From: Calamus simplicifolius
Taxonomy: Eukaryota > Streptophyta > Magnoliopsida > Arecales > Arecaceae
Direction: 5' to 3'
NCBI GenBank assembly: GCA_900491605.1
Contig: UESW01004829.1
Coordinates: 469,808-533,807 of the forward strand
DNA: 64,000 bases
Shown: positions 33,621 through 46,598 of the stretch, in pieces
Layout of the letters: each line of letters starts with the position of its first letter
Position numbering within the stretch: the first letter of the stretch is position 1
The notes under the pieces: model-generated
What the model was told of the DNA's origin: nothing
Database searches by the model: none
Seen by the model: only the letters and a program-made list of their open reading frames with translations
Made by a program: the position numbers and the translations under genes

Positions 33621-34296
33621 TAAGAATAATTAAAAAAGTTTAATTTGCTTAACTATCAATTACAATATATTAGATAAATAATTGATATAATATAAGAATA
33701 TATATTTAATAATATATGTATTTACCTACATATAATAGAGTATTGCACTGAACATCCAAAAACAGTCCATTTATTAAACAATTTTCAAGATTATGATGTT
33801 ATGACTGGTTTGACAACTTGGTTAATCCGGCTAATCCTTAGGTGGACCATCTCATTTTCCATTAAAAAAAACAGTCCATTAAGTACTTATACACGGCAAT
33901 ATTTCTGCACAATCAGAGGGTTCCTGGTTTGAAAGAAGGAATATTTTCTGGACTTCATTTTCCATTAATAAAGGAAGAAACAAGGAAAACATTTAGTTTT
34001 TCTTTTGAATTTTTGATTGCTTACACACGGCAATATTTCATGTTGTTAGAAAGTAAGTTGAGGTGTTTGTCTGTACAGAACTTAAGTCTCAACTAACTCC
34101 AATCAAACATAATTAGTAATAGCTTTAAACATAATTAACTAATAATATAGATTACCATTACTAGGTAAAGTTCAAAATACAATAAAATAAAAATTGTCCT
34201 AAAACATAGAGCCATTATTTGATTTTTGACAACAAGAAAAAAAAAAGGAAAAATTTCATTGCAAAATTTAAAAGAGAAAAACCTTGAACTAGCAGT

Positions 34297-34618
34297 TCAC
34301 TGTTGCTCAGCAACAACTCTCCTCCTGCCACGCCTCCGGAAAGCATTTTCAATGTTGGGTACACTGTGTGACAAACTGATAAAATCATCCAGTCAAAAGC
34401 TCTATATATATCAATGGTCATTCTATAACATATAAATAAAGAACAGAAAAAAGCTAATATAAATCCCTGTTGTATGAGTGCTCTATTCTATAAAGAAACC
34501 CCCAAAAATGAAAATAAATCATTGAACTAAACCAGTGTACGTTGTACATTTTGTCAAACTATGCCAGCAGCAGTACCTTAACTTTCCCTCCACAAAAGCT
34601 ATTGATTTCAGCATGATA
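34297..34618 (-). pseudogene. Raf-like MAPKKK-type gene, two terminal exons, copy A (truncated)
   Basis: Exon 34375-34297 encodes LSHSVPNIENAFRRRGRRR and a TGA stop. The preceding exon is present only from 34618 to 34577 (KSIAFVEGKL), because the duplication junction at 34618 cuts it. Copy C holds the full exon. Splice sites match copy C. Confidence 0.65.
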
Positions 34619-34749
34619 CCTTAATTTTTTTAGTTAATAAGTAATATGTATATAATTATACAGTCCATCAATAATAATATCAAAAGAATAAAAAGAATAA
34701 TAATATCAAAAGAATAAAAAAGAATAATAATATCAATAATAATAATACA
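34619..34749. other. Junction 1 filler: AT-rich insert at the inversion point
   Basis: 131 bp that are in neither arm. They consist largely of (AATAATAATATC) and AAAAGAATAAAA units repeated two to three times. On the left, copy A sequence stops at GCATGATA (34618; copy C continues). On the right, the inverted arm starts at 34750, equal to 32953. Confidence 0.85.
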
Positions 34750-34830
34750 TTGTCTGCGTGCCTGATCACTTTCTCTCCCTCTCCTCCTCCTCCCACACCC
34801 CCATCTCTCTCTCTCTCTCTCTCTCTCTCT

Positions 34831-37347
34831 AGCAGCTAGATAGCAGCTTCCAAATCCAAGAAACTGTTGTAACAAAGGGAAACGATCATGGGATGTTTGA
34901 TTTTTTGCCCTCTTATCTCTCTATTGCGTGAGGTGTGAGCTTTCAGGGAGAGAGACAAGAAGACCCTTATCCGGCCGGGGAGGAAGCTTGTAAACACTGC
35001 AGCAAAGGAAAGGCAACGCAGATGGGGAGCAAACTGCATTTAGTGTACGTGAGAAGAAGAATATAGAGGAGGGGTAAAATTGAAAGAATAGATAAATAAA
35101 GGCAATTGGAATTAATAGCAAGTACAGAAAAAAGGGTGACCGTGACACTGCACCCCCGAGAATTGGTAGAGATAATGCTATCATCAGTCTGCTGCCGATT
35201 TCAAGTTTACTTGATTTAGGACCTAGCTTTTTGGTGTAGCCATTTTGGAAACTAGTGATGACCAAGTACTAAATGAAGTTTGTTTCCATGCCTGAGTGGC
35301 TGTCAAACCTCTAACTGGGCTTTGAAAAAAGCCCTAGAGTTAGAGTTTGAGGGGGAACTAAGAGTGCGTTTACAAGGAAATTAAACCTGTACGTTTAATT
35401 ACTTTTCATTTCTTTTCTTGGTATTTATCTCTGGAGAAGGGATCTCGTACGTACGTGGTTATCTTTTGCTATCCAAGGGCAGTGTATGTAAATCCATTGT
35501 AGATTAATTTAATTAGAACAAAATTATTAATCCTGCTTCTCCTCCGATCCGCCATGAAAGTCTTTCTTCATCATGTTTTGATGTTGACTGAGGCGTGAGG
35601 TGCAAGCCTTCCACATGCTAGTCTTTGATCCCAGGCAACCAACCAGCATCGTAACAATAATATCTAATTACATGGCTTCATCTTATATCTTCTTAAACAA
35701 AACTTGAAAAGGCAAAGCCAAACCTTTCCCCTCCTTAAGTAGTGCTACCATTAATTTAAATGTTCTACTCACAACGCTGAATCTCACAAATGTATAATTT
35801 AAATTGTATCATGGATTTTAAAATGGACCAATTAATATATATACTGAAGCAACCGGCCATTAGAAAATTAAATCATGTGTAAATAAACAAAATAGTTTGT
35901 AATGTTTTTGTTTTCCATTAATGGTCAGCATCTGATAAAAGAAGAAAATAGAGCTGCAGTTGTTCTCATATGATAGTCATGGTAGTTAGCTAACCCAGTA
36001 TATATTCTTCTTGAGGGAAAGCTAAGTGAATATCCTTGCTAGTTTATATCAATTAATCACACTGTTTTCTTATAGCTAGAATAATTTTGCAATTTGTGTT
36101 AATGATGCTATTGCGGTTGGAATATATGACGTTCATTCTTAATTTTTTTGTATAAATTAAGGAAATGCCGGATGTACCTGTTCTTCATTATATTGTTGGA
36201 CATAACTGCGGAATCATATGCATTTGCTGTCAGAAGGTAGCATGGATTCATTATATATATTACGCCTCAGTTGGTTTAACTGAACCAGCTTAAGTTAAAC
36301 CTAGACGCATTAGATTAATTAAATCTAAACCAAAGCAGCCAAAAGTACTGGTTGCCATTTTCATCAAACCATCTTCTTTCTCCCATTGATATTACTTTCA
36401 AATGCTTTTCTTAGAAGGTCTCTAGAACCCTCTTCAAATCATAACTAATTCGTCCTTATTCTAGTAAGTACCAAATCAAAGAGGGTTCATTTGAGAATTA
36501 AAATCCTCTATAAAAGAGAGCCGAACCAAAATTTCTTCTTCTTGTGATTGTAAACCATGTTAAGCCACTAATCTTTTCTCTTGGTACCGACAAGTACTGC
36601 AAAGCTACCATCTCCGATGATGGCATCAAGAGAATCGAAAGAGGTAAGTTTGCCAACATTGTCATTTGCTAACATTCTCCCGTTCATCATTATTGCCACC
36701 TTCACCATACGTCACCAAATCTAGTGTCAAAACCACCACCACCACTGCTATATATCTTCGCTCTGGCCACATGACCATCTCTATATATTTTTTCAAAAAA
36801 TATAATTGGCTATGCCAAATATATTTATATATTTAAAAATTAAAAGGTAGACATAAAATTTTTATATTTTAAAAAATAGAAAATGAAAGTGATAAGAAAA
36901 GGTACTTAAATTTTTCTGTAACATTAAGAAATTTAAACTACTATATATGGTTACCGATTGTGAACATGACTTTTCAAGTGAAAATGTGGACATTAATCGT
37001 CCCCCCTTATCTCTGTAACTAGGTCATCCATTGGTTGGCTACTGCAAACATTTGTTTTCTTAAGTTACTTTCTACAACATCCCTAATGATGCAACCACCA
37101 TGATTACTGTCGTTAATTAAATCCTTAACTATTCATGATCTGAGCACGTACATTCATGATTCATCAACGTCTATAAAATATGATCACATGAATCCAGCAA
37201 CTCATCATTGGAAATGACACTAGAGGATTTGAAAGTAAGATGGTTCTAGAGACACACACACCCTTTTTATTCACTGGATCTGGATACAATAAAACATAGA
37301 CAAAATACTACAAGCATATATAAGATCATATGAGATGAACTTAGCCA
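34831..37347. other. Intergenic DNA, arm B
   Basis: Mirror of 30338-32858; no supported gene. The differences from A are light near the junction (about three in 500 bases opposite 31880-32400). Confidence 0.5.
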
Positions 37348-37644
37348 TCAGGTCGCCAAGTAGAGAACAGTCCCGAGGCCGAAGGCGAGGGACCAAACTA
37401 GTGTGGCCCACTTGATGCACTTCACAATGTAGGCAGATGGGTCGCTCGAGAATGCCATGAAATAGGGCACCAGAAAGAGTGCAATAATAATATGGATAAC
37501 CTTACCTAGAGTGAGACAATTAAAAACCATCTTATGAAAGCCTAACCCGAAGTCGTTAGCCAGTACCAAATTTGCTGCAAAGAAGCCTAACTGTAGCATT
37601 ACTAGCAAGTTAGTAGGGCCAGCTAAAGGCTGCGTTTCGGCCAT
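37348..37644 (-). CDS. 98-residue two-helix membrane protein, the only open copy
   Basis: Start ATG 37644, stop 37348. The protein begins MAETQPLAGPTNLLVM and has hydrophobic segments at about residues 14-30 (LVMLQLGFFAANLVLA), 46-65 (LGKVIHIIIALFLVPYFMAF) and 77-97 (WATLVWSLAFGLGTVLYLAT). It is likely a small integral membrane protein with no cleavable signal. A TATA box lies about 40 bp upstream. Copies A and C have the same frame with two or three disabling changes each, which argues that this frame was a real gene and that this copy alone survived. I do not recognise the family. Confidence 0.7.
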   Translation of the reverse strand: MAETQPLAGPTNLLVMLQLGFFAANLVLANDFGLGFHKMVFNCLTLGKVIHIIIALFLVPYFMAFSSDPSAYIVKCIKWATLVWSLAFGLGTVLYLAT

Positions 37645-40598
37645 GAGATTGGTTGAAGAAGAGGGATGAACAGGGAGGCTGTTTTATACGCGCAACAAGA
37701 ATCTTTCATTTCTATTTTTTGTTTTAAGGATCTTCGTGATTTTCCTCTTTTTGTACATGCAATTTACAAACTTTTCTTTTATGAACCAGTGTATCTTTCT
37801 GGTACTTATATATATGATAAAAAATTTAAAATTAAATTATTTATTTGAAAAGGAAAAATAAAAGGCAAATCATAAAACCATCACATAAATGGCATGGCCA
37901 TAGGATTAAATTATTTATTCAAAAAGGGAAAATAAAAGGCAAATCATAAAACCATCACATAAATGGCATGGCAAGAGGATATCTGATCCCGTGGGTGCAG
38001 CTATCGCTTGGAAAATCGCCGAGGATTCACCAATCGCCACTGTAATAAAAAAGTCCTCTAAATGACACTTTTTATTTTATAAAATACTCATAAACAGTAT
38101 TAATGTCGCCCACTCTCTCTTTCCCTTTAGTCACCTCATCGGATGGTCCACAGTCCTCCAGACCTAATCTGATTTGTAGAATAATAAATAACATCAATTT
38201 GTAGAATAACATAATCCTAGCAAATTATGAAAATTAATTTTCAAATGCTTCCTATATTACCACATATCGCCGGGAGGAGATTTGATCCCCGCGTGAGAAT
38301 GGGGAGGAGAAACAAAAGAAAAATAGTGAATATATAAGGGGAATGATAAATTGACCATTTTTTTAATGAATAAATCTCTCTTTCTTGTGTAGAAAAATAT
38401 GAATGGATATGAGTGAAATCAATGAAAGGGGATGGGGTGTGTTTAGCTATTATTTAAGAGGCTTACATCGCGTCCAATGCGGGTGACCGGCGACGAGAAA
38501 TTATCGGTGGCAGCATTAGAAAGAATTGATGTGGTCATGAATATTTTCTGTTTGGTAACCGATTTGGATTGAATCCCATAGCATAAAAAATGCGTTTGGC
38601 CAGATCATTTTTAAAAACACTTTTTCAAAACGATCCAGTAAACATGAAAATATGTTTGGACAAAGAAAAAAGGATGAAAGATATATCCTTTTTTAAAATA
38701 ATATAGGCAATTGCCTTCCTTTTGAGACATGGTTTCAAATCCCGATGAGCATCCTGTGGGACCCAAATGTTGCGATAGATTCATTCCACCATTGTTGCAT
38801 TGTTCTGATCGGTGCATCTTGGAACATCTTTTGTCCCAAGGATTAGAATTAGATGAGACGGTGGTGCACCCTATTTTATGGAGAGAAAAAAAGAGATAGT
38901 TTTACCCTTATATTTAGAACCTAGGTTTGATATATGATGATTGATCTTGGGATGCTTTCTCGGTAAACATTCTGAATCAAAATTTTCTTTTCTCGAGAAA
39001 ACATTTTTGAATCTTTCCTTTCTTGCAGCATCTTAAGTTTAATGACCTGCATTGATGTCTTCAAGCTTGTTTTGCATTATTCCATAACCAAAATGAAGAA
39101 TGATGTAATCTTACAGACATGTTGTACCGGAATCAACACTATATGTTATCATTATTTTCAAATAACAACTATCTTTAGCTACATCGTTTATATTGTTAAT
39201 GTGATACTTTTAATCCTTTAGGCATTGCCTCAACCATAGTTTCAAATCCTAACAAAAAGTCTCATGGGATGTTGGAACAGATGGTTGTCCCCCCCCCCCC
39301 CCCCCCCCCAACATCTTAGCATCCTAGTTGGTTGTATCTCAGGACATCTCGTATCAAGTATTGGAATAATACGGGACAATAGCAGGTCCTATTCTTTGAG
39401 AAAGTCAAGATGCCTTGTTGCATGTGATTTAAAACCTTGCCCTCAACTGTTTGGTGTTGGCTTGTGAATCGTCATTAGTTAATCTTTCCTACTTAGGGTC
39501 ACCTATAGTGTTATAAATTGCTGAAGATAGCAATCTACAAAGCATGTGCATGTTTTTGGGATAGGGATACAACACAATTTGGATACGTCAAAATATGATA
39601 AGTTTTGAAAAAAAATAATGAAATGTGGTTAGGATGTGGTAGGAAAAAATATATAAATTTATACATATGTGCCAAAAAAGAGCCATAAACCATAACTTGT
39701 TTATGATTATGACATAGGAATGTCCATGTAAACATTGATAAACTACATCTTAAGCTCATTATTAAAATACATAAATTATAGTCCTTATTTTATATAACAA
39801 CACTAATATTTCAAATTCTTAAATTGAGTATACGTCATGTTCATCACTAAATGAGCAGCATTCATAAGGAAGAAAAGAAAAGAAAACCCTTCGTATTGAC
39901 CCCAAATATATATAAAAAAAGTCTCTATTATAATTTTCTAAAAGGCACTTAAAATAACCATCTAATGTGCATTGTAGCCAAGGTTGGATATGAAGATATA
40001 TACTCATTGTGCATTATTATGGAATGTGATACATTACCAAGTGTCTACTTAGATTTACAAGGAGCAGCGTGGAATGGTACGACCATGGTTTGTTCACTCA
40101 TATAGGGCAATATGAACTATGGAAGGTTGATTAATTAAAATTTGATCCAAGGTTCGCTGACTTGATATCAGATTCCATGCTGATACCACACTGGTACAGT
40201 ATTGCTATGTTCAGTACATGGATCAGCATAGGATATCAAGAGTTGGTGCATACCGATACTGGTATGGATGACTGATATAGGGGTATTACACACCCGTACA
40301 GTGTATCATTATTTGATCCTACACATCTGACGAATATTGCTATTCGATGCATATTAGATATAGATGCAACATGCATTTTGAGATATGAATATCCTACTTA
40401 TATTCCTATATAGGGGATTTCTAAAATTCTATTATACTTTTGTAACAAACAAACCTTATGTTATAAGATATACAAATTCACAACTTGTAAAATAGACACT
40501 AAAAATTTCACTTGAACTCATTGAACTGATATAATATAATCTAAAGCACTATGTAACAACAATGAATGTAGAGCCTATCTATATTTTCTTCAATAAAA
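37645..40598. other. Intergenic DNA, arm B
   Basis: Mirror of 27090-30040. It includes a 21-base C run (39289-39309). No gene is supported; the frames here are unrelated to conserved proteins. Confidence 0.5.
39289..39309. repeat. Poly-C run expanded from 7 to 21
   Basis: Arm A has seven G at the mirrored place (28392-28398). The flanking sequence is otherwise matched. Confidence 0.85.
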
Positions 40599-40609
40599 CC
40601 TTAGGGCAT

Positions 40610-42902
40610 GGATGGCCAATGGTCAGCTGATAGCTCTAGAGGAATGGCGTCCTCAATTTGTTCCTTCTGAAGACTCACTGGCCTCTGCTCTGGTTTGGAT
40701 CAGACTGCCTCTGCTTCCAATTGAGTACTGGTCAGTGGAGATCATCAGTTCCATCCTTTCCGTTGCTGGTGACTTCCAGTTCATAGACACAGCGACTAAA
40801 GAACGGAAGAGGGGGGGTTTGCTCGTGCTTTTGTCAAGGTGGATCTGAGCAAACCCCTGAGGCCGGGTGCAAGAGTGAGAGGCTCTACTTCGGCGTTCTG
40901 GCAGCAGTTCGTTTATGAAAACTTGGACGGTATCTATGCTGCTTGCGGATCGGTGCACCCGATTGGCAACTGTCCTCCTTCCCCACATGGTGTTCCCACC
41001 CCTGAAAACCTTGTGTTTGGGCCCTGGATGGCTGCCCTTCGTCGATGGCGACCCCCTCTGGATGGTGCTTCATCTTCTAAGGTCCAGCAGGCTGCGACTG
41101 GTTCTTCTGATGGCCAGGCTCACCCTCATTCGCTCTGTGCTTACTTCTCTTCCGCTCTACATCCTATCTAATGCAGTCATTCTGATGACTTGCTTGAGAT
41201 AGATGGAGAGATAGTTTAGAGACTTCCTTTGGGGATCGATGCAGGATGGTCATGGGATCCACCTGGTAGCTTGGGATGTTGTTTGTATGCTGACTTCGAA
41301 GGGAGGGCTTGGGATCCAGTCCCTCACTATGCGAAGAGAGGCATTGACTGCTAGGCACGCGACGAGATTTTTGCTTGATCCAGACTACCTGTGGAGCTCG
41401 TTCATGCGTGCTAAGTATGGTGAGTGGACAACTTATACACCTCCCAAGCCTACTCGTGCCTACTCTTTCTTCTAGAAAGAGGTGTGTCGTCATGCACCGG
41501 CTATGCTGTCTCGTGTCTCATGGATGATTGGCGATAGTGCTTTTGTTGATGTGATTAGGGACACATGGATGGCTGATCTACCATTATCCCGATGGCCTAC
41601 CTTCGTGAGCATTGACCTGGCTAGTGGTATGAGAGTCACTGACTTAATTGCTCAGGATCGCACTGGATGGCATACTTCCCGTGTCTCCTCTTGCTTTGGG
41701 CCCGAGCTTTCTCAGCGTATTCTTTCCATCCCTCTCACATTGGACTGTGCTTCGGACTTCAGACTTTGGAAGAGATCCTATACGACTCGTGCTCTGATTA
41801 GGAATCTTATTCAGGAGTTTAGGCCACAGTCTGGGCAAAAGCTTGAAGCCTCCTGGATTTGGAAGATTCCTGTTCACCATAGGGTGCGGCTATTCGTTTG
41901 GAAGCTGGCATGGGATTGCCTCCCTACTTGCTCACTTCTCTCGGGTAGGGGTATGGCAATCCAACCTATGTGCCCTTTATGCGGGCTAGAGGAGGAGACT
42001 GATGATCATGCTATATTCACCTATGATAGAGTCAGACCGGTCTGGCAGTTAGCTGGTTATCATCATTGGAATGATAGTACTGGCCCTTATCGTACTTCTT
42101 TTCTGAGGATGATCAGGCAGGATGTGCAGAGAGGTATATGTCGATTGAGCTCTTCGACTGCTTATATAACTTATCAGGTCTGGCTGTCACGGAATAGGAA
42201 GATTTTTTCTGATATGAGTGACCCTCTCCACAAGATTCTCAGGACTGCTTTGTCAATCTTTGCCAAGTACTTGCTCCACCAGCCTCGCATTGATGCTGAC
42301 AGACCTAGCATCTGGGATTCCCCTGCTGCCCTGGCAGCGCACCGTCGTACGGTCTTTGTCTCCTGGGAACCCCCTCCACTAGGATCTGTCAAAATCAATT
42401 TTGATGGTAGTTTTCAAAGTCGTCTGGCTGGATCGGCTTTTGTGATCCGTGATTCAAGTGGTTTGATGATTGCGGCTGGTGGTTTTGGCTCTCTTGACCT
42501 ATCAGTTTCGCTCGCTGAGTTATATGCGGCATGGGCTGGTATATCTTATGCTATCCGCACTATGGGTACTCATTATTTTATTATTGAGGGGGATTCAACT
42601 ACAATGGTGCGTTGGCTCCGGTAGGAAATGGGCGACCCTAAGCCTACTAACCCTTTGTTATGTGACATCAGCTCCTTGCTCCATCAGGCTTCTAGTGTCC
42701 AGGTCCGACATATCTATCGGGAAGCTAACTCAGCAGCTGATTAGGTAGCTGCCCGGGTGGCTCATCATTCTGGTCCTTATCCTGAAAACTGGGTGACTTA
42801 TGTCCTATGGGTTTACTTCAGATCTTGTACTCTGATATATCGGGCTTGACTCACACTAGACTAGTGTGATCGCCCGTTTGTAACCAAAAAAAAAAAAAAA
42901 TT
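40610..42902 (+). mobile_element. L1-type LINE, internally deleted, arm B only
   Basis: It is flanked by the direct repeat CCTTAGGGCAT (40599-40609 and 42903-42913) and has a 15-base A tail (42886-42900). Arm A has the single-copy site (27093-27103, reversed). ORF1 remains at about 40612-41000: a DUF4283-like segment (LIALEEWRPQF ... WIRLPLLPIEYW) and a zinc-knuckle-like end (YAACGSVHPIGNC). By about 41100 the sequence is already at the end of reverse transcriptase (TLIRSVLTSLPLYILSN), so the endonuclease and most of reverse transcriptase are missing. A zinc-binding RVT region (WKLAWDCLPT ... CPLCG) and RNase H (KINFDGS, LAELYAAW, IEGDS) follow to 42624, with stops afterwards. Confidence 0.88.
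41482..42624 (+). pseudogene. LINE ORF2 C-terminal part: zf-RVT and RNase H
   Basis: The 380-codon open frame contains the conserved zf-RVT block (IPVHHRVRLFVWKLAWDC, MCPLCGLEEETDDHAIF) and an RVT_3-type RNase H, with acidic residues in NFDGS, AELYA and EGDST. A TAG cuts it before the last RNase H motif (HIYREANSAAD near 42710). It continues upstream in frame to about 41239 past a TAG. Confidence 0.85.
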
Positions 42903-42913
42903 CCTTAGGGCAT

Positions 42914-44284
42914 CACATGGCCAAATTTTTCATCTTGGTTGAAATGATGATTTCTATCATTCTTGGTCACCCACTAAGACAATACAATCAATATCTTAGG
43001 CCCTATTTTTGTAGCTAATATGAACAGATGTATCTTGATAAATCTTCCAATATTGTATCAAAATATTAGCTAATATTTTCTTAGCTATTTTTTACCATAG
43101 TAATTCATTTTTTTAGCTATTAAATATTCAGATTAATTTCTTAAGATAGTCTAGTCTCAAATTTGCTTTATTTGTCAAGCTTTTGGTGCGTAGTTTCCTA
43201 AAACTTTGGCCTAGATTTCAAAAATGTTATCTGGATACCTTTGTCCGGCTCCAATAATCCATACCAGATATGTAATAGACACTTGGATATTATGAAATTC
43301 TTTGGTTGTCACATTTTAAGGATTAGTAAACAAGAGTTTAATGCTTCCAACAATGAGTTTGACCTTCCATTTTTATGTCAAAAGTCAGTATCTTTTCTTT
43401 TTCAATATTAGACACCCACCTGTGTGGCGAAGATCTCAATATTTGAAAACCTTGCATGTAGTTTGATTTAACCACTGTTTTCTGGGCTGTCAAAAGTAAC
43501 ATTTTAAAAAACCTCAAACAGATATAAACTCACAGTAATTCTATTTTAGTTATTGGATTGTTTTTTCTTTCTTTCTTTCTTTCTTTTTAATGCAATAGAA
43601 CTTGTTCAAAGGTTTCATTCAATCAGTCTTTTAGGTTAGAATTTATGCCTTTGATGTATATGCAATTACTCATCTGGAATTGTGCCTTCCTTTCCAATTA
43701 CCTAGACTATTTACAAATGTAGGGTTACTGCAGAGCGTTGCATGAAGGAAATTGTTGTAATATGAGAACTGTCTTTAGACCTAAAGGCATGGACATTGGT
43801 TATTGAGCAAGGATTACTCATGCAATAAGGTGCTTGAACAAGAACTTCACAGGTCTGAAGCTAGAGAACATCAGGTATTTGACAATATAGAAAGAAACAG
43901 AATGATCTTTGAAGACTAAAGATTTCAGACATTCATAAAACTTTAGTGGGAATAAAATTTTACCTATTAAGGATGCTGTGTCCATTGGGCTGGGCATTTA
44001 TACATGCACTTTGAAGTGGACTGATACTAATTTCAAGGATTATGGTTGCAACTCACTGAACCTAAGGTAGGCTTCTGCACTGGAGATTTTGCAAGAGTTG
44101 ATGTGCATGCCAAGTCATACTAATTTTATAAGAGGTAGAACGTTCTGATGCTAGTAAAACAGTGTGTGGGGGAAATGCACTGTTTTTTCTAGGATTACTA
44201 TACATGGTGACTTGAAGCAATTATACTGCAGTGGTCATATTTTAACTGCATGCAATGTTGTAGCTACTGAAATATCAAATATGT
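42914..44284. other. Kinase 5' flank, arm B
   Basis: Mirror of about 25745-27090. Exon-like pieces occur at about 43723-43875 (tgtag before GGTTACTGCAGAGC; end CATCAG|GTATTT) and 43970-44068 (end CCTAAG|GTAGGC). The first contains a TGA. I cannot tie either to a known family, and neither shows the DUF26 cysteine pattern expected upstream of this kinase. A TTTC microsatellite lies near 43561-43588. Confidence 0.4.
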
Positions 44285-46218
44285 CTATAATGCATTTCGG
44301 GATGGCTTTATGTTAATTATGGTTTTCTTTTACCAGTTGTACTGTCCAAACCTATGATTCTTTCACCTATGTTTCCATCTTACACTTATGATTTTCTAAC
44401 TTTCAATAATTACTGGCTGTTAGGAGGCAGGCACATCATTAAACTGCAAACAGTTTTCATCATTCTGGCAATTCTGGTGCTTATAATGGCAATTATTTTC
44501 TTTGGAAAGAGATTGCTTGGAAGAAGGAGGACAGATAAAATACCCTTAGAACTGGTCATGTGAATTATGTTATTCGTTTGAACGATTATTGGACAAGTAG
44601 TAATTTGGGACAGTGAAACTTGTTTCATTTCAGAGAGGAAGCAACTGGATGCTTTAGCCGCTCCTGCTATAAAATCCAGTCTCCACTTCCAATATGAAAT
44701 GCTTGAAAGCGCCACAAATTATTTTAACAGTTCCAATAAGATTGGTCAAGGAGGATCTGGCTCAGTTTTGAAGGCAATTCTCTCTGACCAAGTCTTCATG
44801 GATACTTTCCTGTTTTGGACCACTTCTAACTGCAGTCTTTTTCTTGGATAGGGAGTTCTACCAGATGGCACGGTTGTGGCAGTAAAGAGGTTATTCTTTC
44901 ATACAAGACAATGGGAAAAGTTTTTTAATAAAGTCAATTTGATAAGCAAAATTGATCATAAAAATCTTGTCAAGCTGTTGGGCTGCAGCATCACTGGCCC
45001 TGAGAGCCTTCTTGTTTATGAATATGTTCCGAATAAGTGCCTTCTTTATTACTTTTCTGGTGATATTCTCTATTTTGATATTACTGAACCGCGCATGACA
45101 TTTTCCCCATCAAATTCCATCTAAAAAAATGATAAATTTTTTTGCTTTTTCTTTTTCTTGATACAAATAGGAGTAATGCTCAGCTACTTAGCTGGGAAAT
45201 GAGATGCAACATCATTGCCGGCATTGCAGAGGGTTTGGCCTATCTTCATGAAGAATCAGAGTCAAGGATTATACATAGAGATATAAAACTCAGCAATATA
45301 TTGCTCGATGAAAACTACCTTCCCAAAATTGCTGATTTTGGACTTGTTAGATTTCTTCCATGGGATAGAACTCACAACACCACTGCAGTAGCTGGAACCT
45401 TGTAAGTGTGATTGATTCCTGGTTTTGCATGTATAAGAAATCATTATTTTTTAATATTATAGCATTGGAAGTTTCTGCAATATCTTTTGTTTCCTTTTAC
45501 ACTTTTGAAGCAGCTGAAGTGGCTATATGCTGCTAATTGAGTGCATATTTGCAAACATTATTGTGCTGTAACTCATACCATATGCTTTAGGTGCTGCATA
45601 TAAGCCACCAGCGACTAGGTCATATTTTGCTGCACTAATCATTGCAACTTTCTGTTTTGTAGAGGCTACTTGGCTCCTGAGTATCTAGCTAGTGGCAGAT
45701 TGACGGAAAAGGCAGATGTATACAGTTTTGGGGTTCTTTTACTTGAAGTTGTCACTGGAAAGAGGAACAATTCCAGGAGTGCAGAGCAATCTAATAATCC
45801 ACTTGGTGTTTTACAGATTGGTAATGTTCTAGTTCCTCGTAATTTCTCTCATCAGGTTAAGAGGAAAAAAAAAAAAGGAAGAAAGAAATAAAAGGGAAAA
45901 AAACGTTCCATTATAACTGGTTCCTTTTCTTTTCAGGTTTGAAAATTTTACGCATCAAGTAGACTGCTGGAAGCTGTTGACCCAGCACTGCAAGGAAATT
46001 TTCCCTTAGAGAAGGCAACTAGATCACTTCACATTGGGCTGCTTTGTGTCCAAGTATCTCCACAACAGAGGCCATCAATGTCAGCGGTTGTTAAAATGCT
46101 CAAAGAGGATGATGGATCCCATGCCTCAACCAACCTCACCTCCATTTCTCGCAGAAAATCCACCAGCAGCACCAAAGAAACTTCATTCACGGCTTGGAAC
46201 CAGTCTATCTTCAGTTAA
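44285..46218 (+). pseudogene. CRK3-like receptor kinase, copy B (uninterrupted by Gypsy)
   Basis: Exons: membrane segment about 44354-44530; 44634-44773 (glycine loop GQGGSGSV); 44852-45059 (VAVKR, ESLLVYEYVPN); 45171-45401 (HRDIK, DFG); 45663-about 45819 (APEY, DVYSFGVLLLEVVTGKR); about 45960-46218 (GLLCVQVSPQQRPSM). The kinase frame ends at TAA 46216-46218, while the family-typical tail PTSPPFLAENPP lies in another frame and runs to 46252. The exon ending at 44773 is followed by GC, not GT. The exon after 45819 lacks a clear donor, and part of the expected linker is missing. It shares these defects with copy A, so they predate the duplication. Catalytic residues are all present. Confidence 0.85.
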
Positions 46219-46598
46219 CAGCACAACAATCAGTATACTTGAGCCTAGATAACAAGAGGGTTAAAATTGTTTCTTGAATGATTTTCATTTGGTTTTTCTG
46301 ATCCTGACATTCTTGCTAGGGATCAAATTGCTCTAAATTATGAGCAGTTTGTCAAAATCCACAGCACAGGTTGCAAATATTTTCTGGACTTGAGACGCCA
46401 GTCTCAACAGAAGCAAGGTTTAAATCTGGGCAAAGTTGCGCCACATGGCTTATGATCACATTTGATGAGATCATTGAAGCACATTTAATTAAGCTCGCTA
46501 TTGAAACACTTACTGAAGAATTATGCTGCCTCAAATTATTTATCAAACCATTTTTTTCCCCTCCCCCTCTTCTTCTGGATGGTAAATGGCACTGCCTT
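46219..46598. other. Kinase 3' flank, arm B
   Basis: Mirror of 8893-9272; nothing else is seen. Confidence 0.5.

Noticed and set aside
43723..44068. Exon-like pieces upstream of the kinase as its DUF26 ectodomain
   Set aside because: They lack the C-x8-C-x2-C cysteine pattern and contain a stop; no family could be named.
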